NCBI RefSeq assembly: GCF_010211765.1
Contig: NZ_PDWO01000002.1
Span: 225,581 to 289,580, forward strand
Reading direction: 5' to 3'
Length of the DNA stretch: 64,000 nt
Origin: Pseudoxanthomonas kaohsiungensis
Lineage (GTDB): Bacteria; Pseudomonadota; Gammaproteobacteria; Xanthomonadales; Xanthomonadaceae
The notes under the pieces are model-generated. The model was not told the DNA's origin, searched no databases, and saw only the letters and a list, made by a program, of their open reading frames with translations. A program made the translations under genes and the position numbers. Shown one piece after another: positions 45,960 through 55,648 of the stretch (positions are counted from its first letter, which is position 1; each line of letters opens with the position of its first letter).

Positions 45960-48344
45960 TCAACTGCGGCGCAGGCCCTTGAGCGCGTCGGCCATGGCGC
46001 TGTTGAACGGCGCGGCCTGCTGCGCCGGACGCGCGTTGCCGCCGCCGCCGCCGCGATTGCGGTCGTTGCCGCGCGCATCGCGCGGCGCGCCGGGCCGGCC
46101 GGCGTCTCGCCGCGCGGCATCGCGGTCGCCGGGGCGCGGTGCGGCCTGGCCGGGTTCGTCGTCCAGGCGCCGGGTCAGGGCGATGCGCTTGCGTGCCACG
46201 TCGACCTCCAGCACCTTGACCTTGACGATGTCGCCGGCCTTCACCACCTCGCGCGGATCCTTCACGAAGCGGTCCGACAGCGCCGAGATGTGCACCAGCC
46301 CGTCCTGGTGCACGCCGATGTCGACGAACGCGCCGAACGCGGCGACATTGCTGACTACGCCTTCCAGGATCATGCCCGGGCGCAGGTCCTTGATGTCCTC
46401 CACGCCCTCAGCAAATTGCGCGGCCTTGAACTCAGGGCGCGGGTCGCGGCCCGGCTTCTCCAGTTCCTTGAGGATGTCGCGCACGGTCGGCACGCCGAAG
46501 CGCTCGTCGGTGTACTGCTCGGCCTTGAGCGAGCGCAGGAACGCGCTGTCGCCGATGATCTGCTTCACCGCGCGGCCGCTGCCGGCGAGGATGCGCTCGA
46601 CCACCGGATAGGCTTCCGGGTGCACCGAGGATGCATCCAGCGGCTGCTCGCCATCGGCGATGCGCAGGAAGCCGGCGCACTGCTCGAAGGTCTTCTCGCC
46701 CAGCCGCGGCACCTTCAGCAACGCCTTGCGCGAGGCGAACGCGCCGTTCTGGTCGCGATACACGACGATGTTCTCGGCCACCGTGGACGACAGGCCCGAC
46801 ACGCGCGCCAGCAGCGCGGCCGAGGCGGTGTTCACGTCCACGCCGACCGCGTTCACGCAGTCCTCGACCCTCGCGTCCAGCGCGCGCGCCAGCCGGTACT
46901 GGTCGACGTCGTGCTGGTACTGGCCCACGCCAATCGCCTTGGGTTCGATCTTGACCAGCTCGGCCAACGGGTCCTGCAGGCGCCGGGCAATGGAGACCGC
47001 GCCGCGCAGCGACACGTCCAGGCCGGGGAACTCCTTCGCCGCCAGCTCGGAAGCCGAGTACACCGAGGCGCCGGCTTCGCTGACCACGATCTTCTGCATC
47101 TTCAGCTCGGGCGCCAGCTTGAGCAGCTCGCCGGCCAGCTTGTCCGTCTCGCGCGAGGCGGTGCCATTGCCGATCGCCACCAGCTGCACGCCATGGGCGA
47201 CGCACAGCTTGCGCAGCGAGGCCAGCGACGCGTCCCACTGGCGCCTGGGTTCATGCGGATAGATGGTGTCGGTGGCCACCAGCTTGCCGGTGGCGTCGAC
47301 CACGGCGACCTTCACCCCGGTGCGCAGGCCCGGATCCAGGCCGAGCACGGCCTTCGGCCCGGCCGGTGCGGCCAGCAGCAGGTCCTTGAGGTTGTCGCCG
47401 AACACCGCGATCGCCTCGGCCTCGGCCTTCTCGCGCGCCTGGTTGAACAGGTCCAGCAGCAGATGCAGGTGGATCTTGGCGCGCCAGGCCAGGCGGCAGG
47501 CGTTGCGCAGCCAGGCATCGGCGGCGCGGCCGCGGTCCTCGATCCCGGCATGGCGGGCGATGCGGCCCTCGGCGTAGGCGTTGCCGGCCTCGGCGTCGGT
47601 GCCCGGGTCGAGCTCCAGCTGCAGGAATTCCTCGCGGCGCCCGCGGAACAGCGCCAGCAGGCGGTGCGAGGGGATCTTCGCCAGCGGCTCGGCGTGGTCG
47701 AAGTAGTCGCGGAACTTCTCGCCGGCCGCCTCCTTGCCTTCCACGACCTTGGCGCGGATCACGCCGTTGGCCTCCAGCCACTGGCGCAGCTCGCCCAGCA
47801 GCGCCGCATCCTCGCCCCAGCGCTCGATCAGGATCGCGCGCGCGCCCTCCAGCGCGGCCTTGGCGTCGGCCACGCCCTTGTCGGCGTCGACGAACGACGC
47901 GGCGAACGCCTCGGGCACCTGCGAGGGATCGGCGAGCAGGCCATCGGCCAGCGGCTCCAGCCCGGCCTCGCGCGCGATCTGCGCGCGGGTGCGGCGCTTC
48001 TGCTTGTACGGCAGGTACAGGTCCTCCAGCCGGGACTTGCTGTCGGCGGCCTCGATCTCGGCGCGCAGTTCGTCGGTCAGCTTGCCCTGCTCGTCGATGC
48101 TGGCCAGGATCGTGGCGCGGCGCTCTTCCATCTCGCGCAGGTAGGCCAGGCGCACTTCGAGGTTGCGCAGCTGGGTGTCGTCGAGGCCGCCGGTGACTTC
48201 CTTGCGGTAGCGCGCGATGAACGGCACGGTCGCGCCCTCGTCGAGCAGTCCGACGGCGGCGACCACCTGCGCGGGTTGCGCGCCGATCTCCCCGGCGATG
48301 GTCTGGGCGATCTTGCGCGCGAGCGCGGCGGAGAGTTCGGTCAT
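45960..48344 (-). CDS. tex: Tex-family RNA-binding transcription accessory protein
   Basis: 794-aa Tex/Spt6-core protein binding RNA polymerase and RNA. N-terminal helical region ([20 protein letters not shown]), YqgF-like RNase H fold ([20 protein letters not shown] near residue 327), helix-hairpin-helix part ([20 protein letters not shown]), and an S1 domain near residues 650-720 ([20 protein letters not shown]). The tail of about 70 residues is Arg/Asp/Gly/Pro-rich and probably disordered, with [15 protein letters not shown] 48344 matches the family start MTELSAAL. Convergent with the AhpD-like gene. Role in transcription tolerance is known from Bordetella and Pseudomonas relatives. Confidence 0.95.
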   Translation of the reverse strand: MTELSAALARKIAQTIAGEIGAQPAQVVAAVGLLDEGATVPFIARYRKEVTGGLDDTQLRNLEVRLAYLREMEERRATILASIDEQGKLTDELRAEIEAADSKSRLEDLYLPYKQKRRTRAQIAREAGLEPLADGLLADPSQVPEAFAASFVDADKGVADAKAALEGARAILIERWGEDAALLGELRQWLEANGVIRAKVVEGKEAAGEKFRDYFDHAEPLAKIPSHRLLALFRGRREEFLQLELDPGTDAEAGNAYAEGRIARHAGIEDRGRAADAWLRNACRLAWRAKIHLHLLLDLFNQAREKAEAEAIAVFGDNLKDLLLAAPAGPKAVLGLDPGLRTGVKVAVVDATGKLVATDTIYPHEPRRQWDASLASLRKLCVAHGVQLVAIGNGTASRETDKLAGELLKLAPELKMQKIVVSEAGASVYSASELAAKEFPGLDVSLRGAVSIARRLQDPLAELVKIEPKAIGVGQYQHDVDQYRLARALDARVEDCVNAVGVDVNTASAALLARVSGLSSTVAENIVVYRDQNGAFASRKALLKVPRLGEKTFEQCAGFLRIADGEQPLDASSVHPEAYPVVERILAGSGRAVKQIIGDSAFLRSLKAEQYTDERFGVPTVRDILKELEKPGRDPRPEFKAAQFAEGVEDIKDLRPGMILEGVVSNVAAFGAFVDIGVHQDGLVHISALSDRFVKDPREVVKAGDIVKVKVLEVDVARKRIALTRRLDDEPGQAAPRPGDRDAARRDAGRPGAPRDARGNDRNRGGGGGNARPAQQAAPFNSAMADALKGLRRS

Positions 48345-48506
48345 GGACTGCGGATTCTGTGGCGGAAAGCGGAGTCCGATTGTGGCAACCGAGGCGCGTC
48401 TAACCAAGCCGTTGACAAGACACGGTGGCTGCGGTGCGCAAATACGACGCTAGCGTGCCTCTCTTATCATCAGCCAGCGCTCCAGCGCCGTAGGGCGACG
48501 CATGGT

Positions 48507-49553
48507 TCACGGGGCGGAGCCGACCCCGACGTTGCTGAAGGTTCGTCCCTGCGGAGGTTCCAGCGCCCATCGCACAAATGGAGGATAGATGCGTGCCGGC
48601 GGATCGGCGAGAACACTCCACAGGCTATGTCCACCCCCGTCCACGACCATGTAATGCAACGCGCGAGCCGGCTGACGGCGCATCACTTCCACCACCAGCG
48701 CATCCACTGACGCGATCGGCACACTTGTGTCAGCGCTGCCGTGAACGATGAACACAGGCGCAGTGCTCCCCATCAGGCTGTCGAGGTTGGTCTGAGCGAT
48801 CGCGAAACTCTGCCAACGCGCGGGGCCATGGCCCTGGTAGTCTGCTGGCGGATTTCCCGAGAGGAACGCGTCGAGCGTGACCAGTACCTGTGTTGCACTG
48901 GCGTTGTCACCCGCAGCGCGAGCCTGGTGCACGAAATCGAAGAACTGGGACATGCCCGCGCCTACTATCAATAACAACGCATGCACATTGCTGCTGTGCT
49001 CGGCAGCTACCGCGGTCGCGACGTCGGTGCCCTCGGAAACCCCGACCAACAGGATCGGACCGGCCCACGGCTGCCGGCGCAGGTAGGCGAGCTGGGCGAG
49101 CACGTCATCGCGGCGTTGTGACAGCGTGACCGCGCCGTTCCGTTCCGTGCAGACATGCATGTCGAGCGACGCGAGTTGTGCGGTTTCCTCCTTGCTATAG
49201 ACGTGGCGGAACGAGGACAGGTTCCGCCGCTCAAGCAGCGCCAGGTGCACACCCATCTCGCGTTGACTGGCGGCGCTTGGCGGCATTACCGAGGAGATGT
49301 TGCCGAAGCCGTCGTTGCCTTCGACCAGCATCAAGGCCGGCATGCAGGCAGATCCCGGCACCATGACCAGTACCGGTCGCCGCACGGTGTCATGCCGCAC
49401 AAGAATCTCCATTGCATCGGGCCCCGATGTGACGACGGCGCGCTCCATGCCCATGGCGGCTAGCGCTGCCTCAGCCTCCGCGCTGCCTGGTTCCGCGGCG
49501 TGACTGGCGCTGCTCGCCAGTAGCAGGATCAACAGTGCGGTGCAGCGGGCCAT
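48507..49553 (-). CDS. Secreted alpha/beta hydrolase
   Basis: 348-aa periplasmic or secreted protein, signal peptide about residues 1-20 (ARCTALLILLLASSASHAA). The hydrolase fold is indicated by the nucleophile elbow GVSEGTDV (Ser near residue 189), the acid in FIVHGSADTSVP and the His in VVDGGGHSLWSV. The N-terminal VLVMVPGSACMPALML forms the first strand and oxyanion loop. No lid motif identifies it as peptidase, lipase or esterase. ATG 49553 is preferred because the longer frame lacks a signal. It is 38 bp after the S46 peptidase gene on the same strand, so possibly cotranscribed. Codon choice is less GC-biased than that of its neighbours. Confidence 0.8.
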   Translation of the reverse strand: MARCTALLILLLASSASHAAEPGSAEAEAALAAMGMERAVVTSGPDAMEILVRHDTVRRPVLVMVPGSACMPALMLVEGNDGFGNISSVMPPSAASQREMGVHLALLERRNLSSFRHVYSKEETAQLASLDMHVCTERNGAVTLSQRRDDVLAQLAYLRRQPWAGPILLVGVSEGTDVATAVAAEHSSNVHALLLIVGAGMSQFFDFVHQARAAGDNASATQVLVTLDAFLSGNPPADYQGHGPARWQSFAIAQTNLDSLMGSTAPVFIVHGSADTSVPIASVDALVVEVMRRQPARALHYMVVDGGGHSLWSVLADPPARIYPPFVRWALEPPQGRTFSNVGVGSAP

Positions 49554-49591
49554 CGGCGTCGCGGCGCGCTGCTGTGCAGAGTCGGTGCCGA

Positions 49592-51757
49592 TCACAGCCC
49601 CATTTCCCGCAGCAGGTGCGGCGCCGGGTAGACCTTCTCCATCAGCCAGCGCATGTAGCGCATGTCCACGTGCACGGCGCGCTTGTAGCGCGGGTCGAAC
49701 CACCAGCTGGCGCTGACCGCTTCCCAGTTGCTGTCGAAGTTCAGGCCGATCAGTTCGCCGCGGGCGTTGAGCACGGGCGAGCCGGAGTTGCCGCCGGTGG
49801 TGTCCAGGTTGGTCAGGAAGTTCACCGTCTGCGTGCCCAGCGCCGGATCGGCGGTGCCGCCGAAGTCGCCCTTGGCGATCGCCTCGAGCAGCGGCGAGGG
49901 CGCATCGAACGGCGCCTGGCCGGTGTGCTTCTGGGTGATGCCTGCGACCGTGGTCACCGGCGCGTAGGTGACCGCGTCGCGCGGTTGCAGCCGTTCCAGC
50001 CGGCCGTAGCTGACCCGCAGGGTGCCGTTGGCATCGGGGTAGAGCGGGCGACCCTGCCGCGCGCGCCAGGCCGCCAGCTCGGCCATGTAGGCCGGACGCA
50101 GGCGCAGCAGCTCGCCGTCGCGCGCCTTGCGCTCGTCCTCCAGGCGCATCTGTGCCGGGACCAGCTGCGCGGCCAGCGCCAGCAGCGGATCGGCCTGCAG
50201 CGGCCGCCCTTCGCGCGCTGCGGCGAAAAGCGCCAGCCGCACAGCCTCGTCACCGAGCGCGGTGCCCGCGTAGAGCGCGTCGAGCGCCGTTTCCAGTTCG
50301 GCCGGGGTGCGCCCGAAGGCGGCATCGAACTCGGCCACGCGCTGCGCCGCGGGCAAGGCCAGGTGGCGCCGGAGCAGGGTGCGCAGCAGCGCCTTCTCGA
50401 CCTGCGGGTCGTAGCGGCGCTGCACCTGCTTGAGCGTGCCCTCGACCAGGGCCAGGTCGCGCGCCTGGTAGCCGCTTTCGCGCTGGGCGTCGGGCTTGGC
50501 AGCCTCGATCCGCAGCCGCTCCAGCTGCAGCGCCGCACGCAGCAGCTGGGTCTGCGCGGTGGCCAGGCCCAGCAGCTGGTCGCGTTCGCGCATCGCCGAG
50601 GCCTGGGCCAGCACCTGGTCCAGCGCCTGCAGGTCGCCACGCTTGTCGCGGGCGACGTGCTGCAGCATCGCGACCTCGTCGGCGCCGCGCTGGCGCACCG
50701 CGTCGCTGCGACGCAGGCCTTCGAGTTCGCCGGCGGCGCGCTTGCGGTTGTTCTTCAGCGACTGCAGCTGCGAGGCGTACAGGGTCCTGGCCTGCGCATT
50801 GTCGCGGCCGGCCTGTTCGATCACGCCGATCAGCGCGTCGAACACGTCCACCCGTGCCGGCAGCGTCCATTCCACCTGTTCGGCGAATTCGGCCGCGGTG
50901 CGGTGGCGGTAGGTGATGCCCGGATAGCCGGCGAGCATGGCGAAGTCGCCTTCACGCGGCCCGTCGCTGGCCACCTGCAGGTGCGACGGCGGCTGGTAGG
51001 GGACGTTGTCCGGCGAATGCGCGGCCGGCTTGCCGTCCTTGCCGACATAGGCGCGCAGCAGGGTGAAGTCGCCGGTGTGGCGCGGCCACATGAAGTTGTC
51101 GATCTCGTCGCCGAAATTGCCGATGGCCCGCGGCGGCGCGTAGACCAGGCGCAGGTCGCGCAGCTCCAGCTGGCGGATCCGGTAGAAGTCGGTACCGGAG
51201 TACATGTTGGCGATGCTGCAGCGCACGCCGGCTTCGCGTTCGCACTCGGACACGATCCGCTTGCCCGCCGCGTCGACCGCATCGAAGTAGGCACGACCCG
51301 AGGTGCCGCGCGCCGCGCCCAGCACCTGGTCGGTGACCCGGTCGAAGCCGACCGTGACCAGCACCCGGAAGTCGGGATTGGCCGCCAGCTCGCCACTGCG
51401 ATCGCCGGCGATGAAGCCGTTGTCGATCAGGTTGCGCTCGGGCGTGCTGTTGTACTGGATCACGCCGAACGCGACATGGTGGTTGGTCAGCACCAGGCCG
51501 TCGCCGGAGACGAACGCGCCGGTGCCGCCGCCGGCGCGCACCACCGCATCGAGCGGGGCGGTGGTGAGGTCGGCCAGTGACGCCGGGTCGCCGGCATAGC
51601 CGGCCTCGCGCAATTGCGCGGCGATCTGCGGCAGCTGCGAGGGCATCCACATGCCCTCGTCGGCGTGCGCGTGTGCAGCCAGCACGCCCAGGCACGCAAG
51701 CGCGACAAGGGCCGGGCGGCGCCGGGGCCTGGAGGTGGCGGGCGTGGCGTTCGTCAT
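49592..51757 (-). CDS. S46-family dipeptidyl peptidase (DPP7/DPP11-like)
   Basis: 721-aa secreted serine peptidase that removes dipeptides from oligopeptide N-termini. The signal peptide ends AAHAHA-DEG and the mature start DEGMWMPSQLPQI is an S46 signature. The catalytic His is in LTNHHVAFGVIQ, the Asp lies in the DEIDNFMWPRHTGDF region, and the Ser is in GGNSGSPVLNARGELIGLNF. The residue choosing P1 specificity (DPP7 hydrophobic versus DPP11 acidic) lies shortly after the Ser (NFDSNWEAVS) and needs alignment. ATG 51757 is chosen because it has a GGA 8 nt upstream; ATG 51769 is possible. Xanthomonads use such enzymes for peptide nutrition. Confidence 0.93.
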   Translation of the reverse strand: MTNATPATSRPRRRPALVALACLGVLAAHAHADEGMWMPSQLPQIAAQLREAGYAGDPASLADLTTAPLDAVVRAGGGTGAFVSGDGLVLTNHHVAFGVIQYNSTPERNLIDNGFIAGDRSGELAANPDFRVLVTVGFDRVTDQVLGAARGTSGRAYFDAVDAAGKRIVSECEREAGVRCSIANMYSGTDFYRIRQLELRDLRLVYAPPRAIGNFGDEIDNFMWPRHTGDFTLLRAYVGKDGKPAAHSPDNVPYQPPSHLQVASDGPREGDFAMLAGYPGITYRHRTAAEFAEQVEWTLPARVDVFDALIGVIEQAGRDNAQARTLYASQLQSLKNNRKRAAGELEGLRRSDAVRQRGADEVAMLQHVARDKRGDLQALDQVLAQASAMRERDQLLGLATAQTQLLRAALQLERLRIEAAKPDAQRESGYQARDLALVEGTLKQVQRRYDPQVEKALLRTLLRRHLALPAAQRVAEFDAAFGRTPAELETALDALYAGTALGDEAVRLALFAAAREGRPLQADPLLALAAQLVPAQMRLEDERKARDGELLRLRPAYMAELAAWRARQGRPLYPDANGTLRVSYGRLERLQPRDAVTYAPVTTVAGITQKHTGQAPFDAPSPLLEAIAKGDFGGTADPALGTQTVNFLTNLDTTGGNSGSPVLNARGELIGLNFDSNWEAVSASWWFDPRYKRAVHVDMRYMRWLMEKVYPAPHLLREMGL

Positions 51758-51844
51758 CGGTGGATCCATGGTCGCAAGCGGACCGGTGACGTTAGCGGCG
51801 ACCCGCGGCGCGGACAACCGCCGCAGGTCATGCGTGCCGTCGCG

Positions 51845-54800
51845 CTAGCGCTCGGTGCGCCAGTTGACCGAACCGCGCGTCTCCACCGTGCTCGATTCCA
51901 GCTCGATGTCGAAGCCCTTGCGCAGCAGGTACTTCAGGATCACCACCTGGCCTGCGCCGACCATCGACACGCCATAGCCGACGTACAGCCGCGGCGACAG
52001 GTACTTGCCCACGCCCACCACCAAACCTCCCAGCGCGCGCGACTGCATCACGCCGGCGTCGTCGAAGCCCGGCCGCGAGCCGATCTGCGCGGCGAGCAGG
52101 CCGGTGCCGGCCGACATCGCCGCCGAGGTCGCGGTCACCTGCTGGGCCTGGTCGCGGGTGGCGCCTTCCAGGCTGCGCCCGAGCATCAGGTAGGCCAGCG
52201 CCTCGGACTGCGGCATCGACGGGTTGGACCAGACATTGAGCTGCGGCGCGGTGGCATGGCCGGACACGTCGATGCCGGCGACCACGTCGCCGACGCGGCG
52301 TTCGGCGCGCAGGTTGATCCGCGGGTCGGCGATCTGGTTGTTGCTCCAGGTGAGCTGGCCGTTGGTGATGGTCAGGTCCTGGCCATAGGCCTTGTAGCGG
52401 CCGCCGACGTCGAGCGCGCCGGTGGCCACCATCTCGTGCCCCGGCCGCGAGCGCACCTGCAGGCGCCCGCCCATGGTGCCCTGCAGGCCGTAGCCGCTGA
52501 TGGTCACGTCCTTGCCCAGGATCACGGCCAGGTCCATGTCCAGCGGCGCCGATCGCTGCTCTTCCGGATCGACCGGGTCGACCACTACCACGTCCTCGGA
52601 TACCGTCGCGCCCTGTTCGAACCGTTCGAGGTTGGCCGTGGCCTGGGTCACCTCGACCTGGCCGCGGAGCACCATCGTCGGCCCGTCCATGCTGAATTGC
52701 AGGTCCGGGTTGGCGGTGGCGCGCAGCATCGGGGTGTCGGCGATCAGCACGTCGCGGCCGTGGATATCCAGCTGCAGCGGCGTGGCCTGGCCGAACCAGG
52801 ACAGGCTGCCGTCGACGTTGAGCTTGCCGCCGCCCGAACTGACCGATGCCGACAGGCGCGCCGAACCGTCCGGCTGCGCGTCCAGGCTGCCCTGGCCGTC
52901 GGTCAGGCTCAGGCCCAGCGCCGGCAGTTCGCCCTGGAAATCCTCCAGCAGCAGCTGGCCGGCCATCAACGGCGTTTCGCGGGTGCCGCGCACGCTCATG
53001 TGGCCGCGCACGACGCCGCGCGGGCGCACCAGGTCCGGCGAGAACAGCTCCAGCCAGAACAGCTGCGAGATGTAGGTGTAGAGCTCGCCGGTCAGCGGCG
53101 AATACGGCTCCCAGCCGGTGTTGAACGTGGCATCGACATAACCGTTGCCCTGGAAGCCGGTGCCGAGCCGGCCCTCGATCTTCTGCGGGTCGAAGCTCAG
53201 GTCGAAACTGAAGTTGTCGTAGCGGGCGATCTCGCGCCGCGCGTTGTTGCCCAGGCGCATGCCGCCCTCGGGCGACTTGAGGTGCACGCCGCCGGTCCAG
53301 CGGTTGCCCTGCGGGCGGATGTCCGCGTCCAGGGTCAGCTCGCCACGCAGGACCAGCGCCCGCCCGCCCTGCTCGGGCAGCCACGGCGCAAGCAGGGTCA
53401 GCGGCAACCGCTCGCTGTTGACGACCAGGCCCTGGCGCGGCCAGTCGGCCTGCGCGCACAGCGAGGCTTCGCCGTTGTCGCCGCTCGTCCCCAGGCACGC
53501 GGGCTGCAGCTGGAAGCGCTCGCCGGCGACGGTGAACGCCGCCGGCGCCGCCAGCGACCAGGCGTTGCCGCGCGCCGGCTCGATCCGCAACTGGTCCAGC
53601 GACCCGCTCCAGCCCGCACCGCGCCGCTGCACCTGTCCGGCCAGGCTCAACCCGGCCGCCTCGGGGCTGTCGGCCTGGACCTGCAGGCGCAGGTTCTCGA
53701 CCGCGCCCTGCGCATGCACGGTCAACTGCTGCAGCGGGATGCCGACCTGCAGTTCGCTGCCGCGCATGGTCAGGTCGCCGTTGCTGCCGCGCCACGGCAG
53801 TTGGCCCTGCAGGTCGACCGCGTTGGCGCTCCAGTCGTCCCAGCGCAGGCCGCGGCCCTGCAGGTCGGCCTGCAGGTTCGGCGCCTGGCGGGTGCCGGTC
53901 AGGCGCAGCGAGCCCTGCACCGTGCCGGCCGCGGTCGGCAGCAGGTCGTCCAGCTGCAGCGGCTGCAGCTGGGCGGTGATGTCGATGCGGTCGCCGACGC
54001 GGCCGCTGGCGCGCACCCGGCTGTTGCCCAGGCCCAGCGCGAGGTTGCCTTCGCCCTGGTCGCCGCGCAGGACGAAGTGGCCGCTGCCCGACAGCGCCCG
54101 CCCGCGCAGGCGGCCGCCCAGCGACTGCACGTCGGCCTGCGCGTCGAATCCGCCGGCGTCGCGCGCGCGTCCGCTCGTGGCGATGCGGCCATGGATGTTG
54201 CCGTCCCAGCCCGGCGCGAAATAGCCTGGATCGAAGCCGTCCAGGACCAGCGCCAGGTCCCAGTCCAGCACCGGATCCCAGCCGGCCTCGCCGGTGGCCT
54301 GCAGGGTGCCGGTGGGCATCGTCGCCTGCAGCGCGTGGATGCGCGCGCGCGACTCGTCGCCGCGCAGGTCCAGCACCAGGTCGGCCTGCTGGTCGCCGCG
54401 GCGCAGCGTCGCATCGCCGTACGCGGCCCAGTCCTGCAGCGAGCCGGCCAGGCCCAGCGCCGCGTCCACGCCGATCGGTGGCGCGGCCGGGTCCTCGCCG
54501 TGGAAGACCAGGTCCTGCGCACGCACTGTGAAGCGGAAGCGGCCGTCCTCGGGATCGGTGAAGTCGGCGCGCCCGCGCAGCTCGACGCGGCCGTCGAAAG
54601 CCTCCAGCACCAGCGGGGCCACGGTCAGCACCTGTTCTTCGAGCTTCACCCGCGACGGCGCGATGACCAGTGCCTGCGCGCCGCGACCGGCGCGGCCGGA
54701 CAGCTGCGCATCGCCGCCGTTGCCGCTGGCCTGCAGGTCGAAGGTGAACAGCTCCGGCGCCGGGTCGGCACCGGTGAAGCGGCCCGGGTCCAGGCCTTCG

Positions 54801-55648
54801 CTGCGCGCATCCAGGCGCCAGCGCGGCGCGTCCTCGTCGCCGCCAAGGGTCAGCGTGGCACGCAGCGGTTCCGGCGCGCGCCCGCCGATGCCCACCTCCA
54901 TCTTCGACAGGTCGCCGCGTGCGAGCAGGCCCAGCCGCGCCGCGCTCTGCCCGTGCGCCGCCGGCAGCACTGCGGTCACCAGGATGTCGCTGCGGTAGTC
55001 GTGCACCGGCTCGTAGCTGCCGTGCACCGTGAACAGGCCCAGGTCGCTGTCGATCTTCAGTTGTTCGGCGTGCAGCGAGCCGTTGGCGATGTCGATGCCG
55101 CCGCGCAGCGTGCGGATGTCGATCACATGCTCGCCGCCGGAGGTGACGTTGAAGCCGTCGATCACGATGCGGTCGGCCTGGATCGCCAGCGGCATCTCGA
55201 TCGCCGGCAGCGACTCGGGCCAGCGCGGCAGCTCGAACGGTTCGTCGCTGCGCGCCAGGTTGAGCGTGGCGCCCTCGATCTCGAACGCGTCCAGGCGCAG
55301 GCGCCGGCCCAGCAGCGGGCGGATGTCCGGGTCCAGGTACGCGCGGCGCGCGGTGAAGCGGTAGTCGTCGTAGCGGAAATCCAGGCCATGGATGGTCAGT
55401 GGCCCGACGATCGGGCCTTCCACCTTCTCCCAGGTCAGGGTCGCGCCCACCGGCAGGCGCGCGATGATCTGCGCCAGCAGCACGTCGCGGCCGGCCACGG
55501 TCTGCAGCAGCCAGTACAGCAGCACCACCACGCCGACCACCATCGCCAGCACGCCCAGGCCCGACCAGGCCCAGAAGCGGCGCCGCCGGTAGAAGCGCGG
55601 CCGCCGTGCCGGCGCCGCGGGCGTGCCTTCGGGGGGGGCGGCGCTCAC
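51845..55648 (-). CDS. tamB: Translocation and assembly module subunit TamB (AsmA-like bridge protein)
   Basis: 1,267-aa inner-membrane-anchored protein with a periplasmic beta-groove. One N-terminal helix (FWAWSGLGVLAMVVGVVVLL; residues about 25-47) is followed by long repetitive beta-rich sequence, and the C-terminal DUF490/TamB domain (about residues 900-1267: ITNGQLTWSNNQIADPRINL; SEALAYLMLGRSLEGATRDQ; LYVGYGVSMVGAGQVVILKY). With TamA it inserts outer-membrane proteins, and AsmA-like proteins also move phospholipids. The start is GTG 55648, overlapping the tamA TGA (GTGA). An open frame continues upstream to 57583 but is only out-of-frame tamA sequence. Confidence 0.93.
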   Translation of the reverse strand: MSAAPPEGTPAAPARRPRFYRRRRFWAWSGLGVLAMVVGVVVLLYWLLQTVAGRDVLLAQIIARLPVGATLTWEKVEGPIVGPLTIHGLDFRYDDYRFTARRAYLDPDIRPLLGRRLRLDAFEIEGATLNLARSDEPFELPRWPESLPAIEMPLAIQADRIVIDGFNVTSGGEHVIDIRTLRGGIDIANGSLHAEQLKIDSDLGLFTVHGSYEPVHDYRSDILVTAVLPAAHGQSAARLGLLARGDLSKMEVGIGGRAPEPLRATLTLGGDEDAPRWRLDARSEGLDPGRFTGADPAPELFTFDLQASGNGGDAQLSGRAGRGAQALVIAPSRVKLEEQVLTVAPLVLEAFDGRVELRGRADFTDPEDGRFRFTVRAQDLVFHGEDPAAPPIGVDAALGLAGSLQDWAAYGDATLRRGDQQADLVLDLRGDESRARIHALQATMPTGTLQATGEAGWDPVLDWDLALVLDGFDPGYFAPGWDGNIHGRIATSGRARDAGGFDAQADVQSLGGRLRGRALSGSGHFVLRGDQGEGNLALGLGNSRVRASGRVGDRIDITAQLQPLQLDDLLPTAAGTVQGSLRLTGTRQAPNLQADLQGRGLRWDDWSANAVDLQGQLPWRGSNGDLTMRGSELQVGIPLQQLTVHAQGAVENLRLQVQADSPEAAGLSLAGQVQRRGAGWSGSLDQLRIEPARGNAWSLAAPAAFTVAGERFQLQPACLGTSGDNGEASLCAQADWPRQGLVVNSERLPLTLLAPWLPEQGGRALVLRGELTLDADIRPQGNRWTGGVHLKSPEGGMRLGNNARREIARYDNFSFDLSFDPQKIEGRLGTGFQGNGYVDATFNTGWEPYSPLTGELYTYISQLFWLELFSPDLVRPRGVVRGHMSVRGTRETPLMAGQLLLEDFQGELPALGLSLTDGQGSLDAQPDGSARLSASVSSGGGKLNVDGSLSWFGQATPLQLDIHGRDVLIADTPMLRATANPDLQFSMDGPTMVLRGQVEVTQATANLERFEQGATVSEDVVVVDPVDPEEQRSAPLDMDLAVILGKDVTISGYGLQGTMGGRLQVRSRPGHEMVATGALDVGGRYKAYGQDLTITNGQLTWSNNQIADPRINLRAERRVGDVVAGIDVSGHATAPQLNVWSNPSMPQSEALAYLMLGRSLEGATRDQAQQVTATSAAMSAGTGLLAAQIGSRPGFDDAGVMQSRALGGLVVGVGKYLSPRLYVGYGVSMVGAGQVVILKYLLRKGFDIELESSTVETRGSVNWRTER

